Source: Pyropia yezoensis (Eukaryota > Rhodophyta > Bangiophyceae > Bangiales > Bangiaceae). Taken from it: DNA of 64,000 nt. Made by a program: the position numbers and the translations under genes. The DNA is taken from the NCBI GenBank assembly GCA_009829735.1, contig CM020618.1:37920894-37984893 (forward strand). Reading direction: 5' to 3'. The notes below the pieces were generated by a model, which saw only the letters and a program-made list of their open reading frames with translations, had not been told where the DNA came from and searched no databases. Numbering within the stretch: the first letter of the stretch is position 1; the number at the start of each line of letters is the position of its first letter. Shown in pieces: positions 63,602-64,000 of this stretch.

Positions 63602-64000
63602 GGGAAGACCGAGTAACAGTGCCAAGAGAGTGCTTCAAGTCGAAGTGGTACGCAGAGTGGCTTTTAGCTACAGCCCTCACCCTCACACTCTCACAACGAA
63701 GGCAGTTGCCAACTAGGCATGCATACTAGACTCTCCAACCCCACGGCCCTCGCCCTCACGTGGAGGCGAGCGGCGAGACCCCCGCCGATAACGGTCCCCA
63801 CCAGTCGGCGGGGCCGGCGGCTCCAAGTCGGAACCGTCGCGCCCCTCACGGTCGCGCAATTGGCGACGACCGCGGCTACCCTTCTGCTTGGTCTTGCGCG
63901 CAAGTTGGCGACGCAGACGCCGGACCGACTCCGACTCTGACGGGGTAGAGGACTCCGAGACGGAATAAGACAACTCGTCTTCCGACACGGAGGGAGAGCG
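63602..64000 (-). other. Right edge: flank of the chromovirus and an Arg/Ser-rich frame
   Basis: After the chromovirus stop, about 110 bases could be the start of its 3' end region. A minus frame (63988-63713, MSEDELSYSVSESSTPSESE, then RRLRRQLARKTKQKGSRGRR) enters from the right edge. Its acidic-Ser then basic composition resembles the gag-like frame at 59-60 kb, so it may be a gag fragment of another LTR-type fossil; it is cut by the window. Confidence 0.35.

Noticed and set aside
1-64000. CRISPR arrays, prophage, bacterial operons, rRNA genes
   Set aside because: No regularly spaced short repeats, no ribosome-binding sites or co-directional gene runs, and no rRNA-like sequence were seen; the genes are eukaryotic.

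Overview
The window looks like nuclear DNA of a very GC-rich photosynthetic eukaryote, most plausibly a bangiophyte red alga of the Porphyra/Pyropia type. This is inferred from a thylakoid-lumen PsbP-domain protein, a plastid-type ABCF5 ATPase, eukaryotic genes (BRX1, SIZ/PIAS SUMO ligase, Nudix, F-box/LRR) with few short GT-AG introns, extreme GC and homopolymer content, and a chromovirus. No bacterial operons, tRNA, rRNA or CRISPR arrays were found.

Layout. Positions 1-27,000 are the gene-bearing part, dense in long G, C and GGC runs. In order: the N-terminal half of molybdenum cofactor sulfurase (minus, leaving the window at position 1); a PsbP-domain lumen protein (plus); a Gly/Ala/Pro-rich protein with DDYVPF repeats (minus); about 3.9 kb without a convincing gene; a YeeE/YedE transporter (plus) tail to tail with a three-exon Nudix hydrolase (minus); a decayed F-box/leucine-rich gene (plus); BRX1 (plus) tail to tail with the ABCF ATPase (minus); and a SIZ/PIAS SUMO E3 ligase (minus). 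Two of the genes handle sulfur (MOCOS and YeeE/YedE), but nothing shows they are linked.

Positions 28,600-56,000 are visibly less GC-rich and consist mostly of fossils of mobile DNA: two Tc1/mariner-type transposases, a PIF/Harbinger-type transposase, a larger degenerate transposase-like protein of a family known to me only by its motifs, two candidate miniature inverted-repeat elements, and several unassigned coding-like fragments, including a Cys-rich multi-exon candidate, a 105-bp tandem-repeat coding stretch and a coiled-coil fossil. From 56,500 on, a 356-bp tandem repeat array is interrupted by a 653-bp element with TG...CA ends and a GGTCC target duplication. Then come a NAM/SANT-like gene, an LTR-type gag fossil, and a Ty3/Gypsy chromovirus integrase with chromodomain. 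An Arg/Ser-rich frame runs up to the right edge.

I found no clearly new functional system. The most unusual items are the transposase-like relic at 36-39 kb, the 105-bp repeat coding stretch at 45 kb, the Cys-rich candidate at 30 kb, and the clean nested insertion at 57.5 kb.
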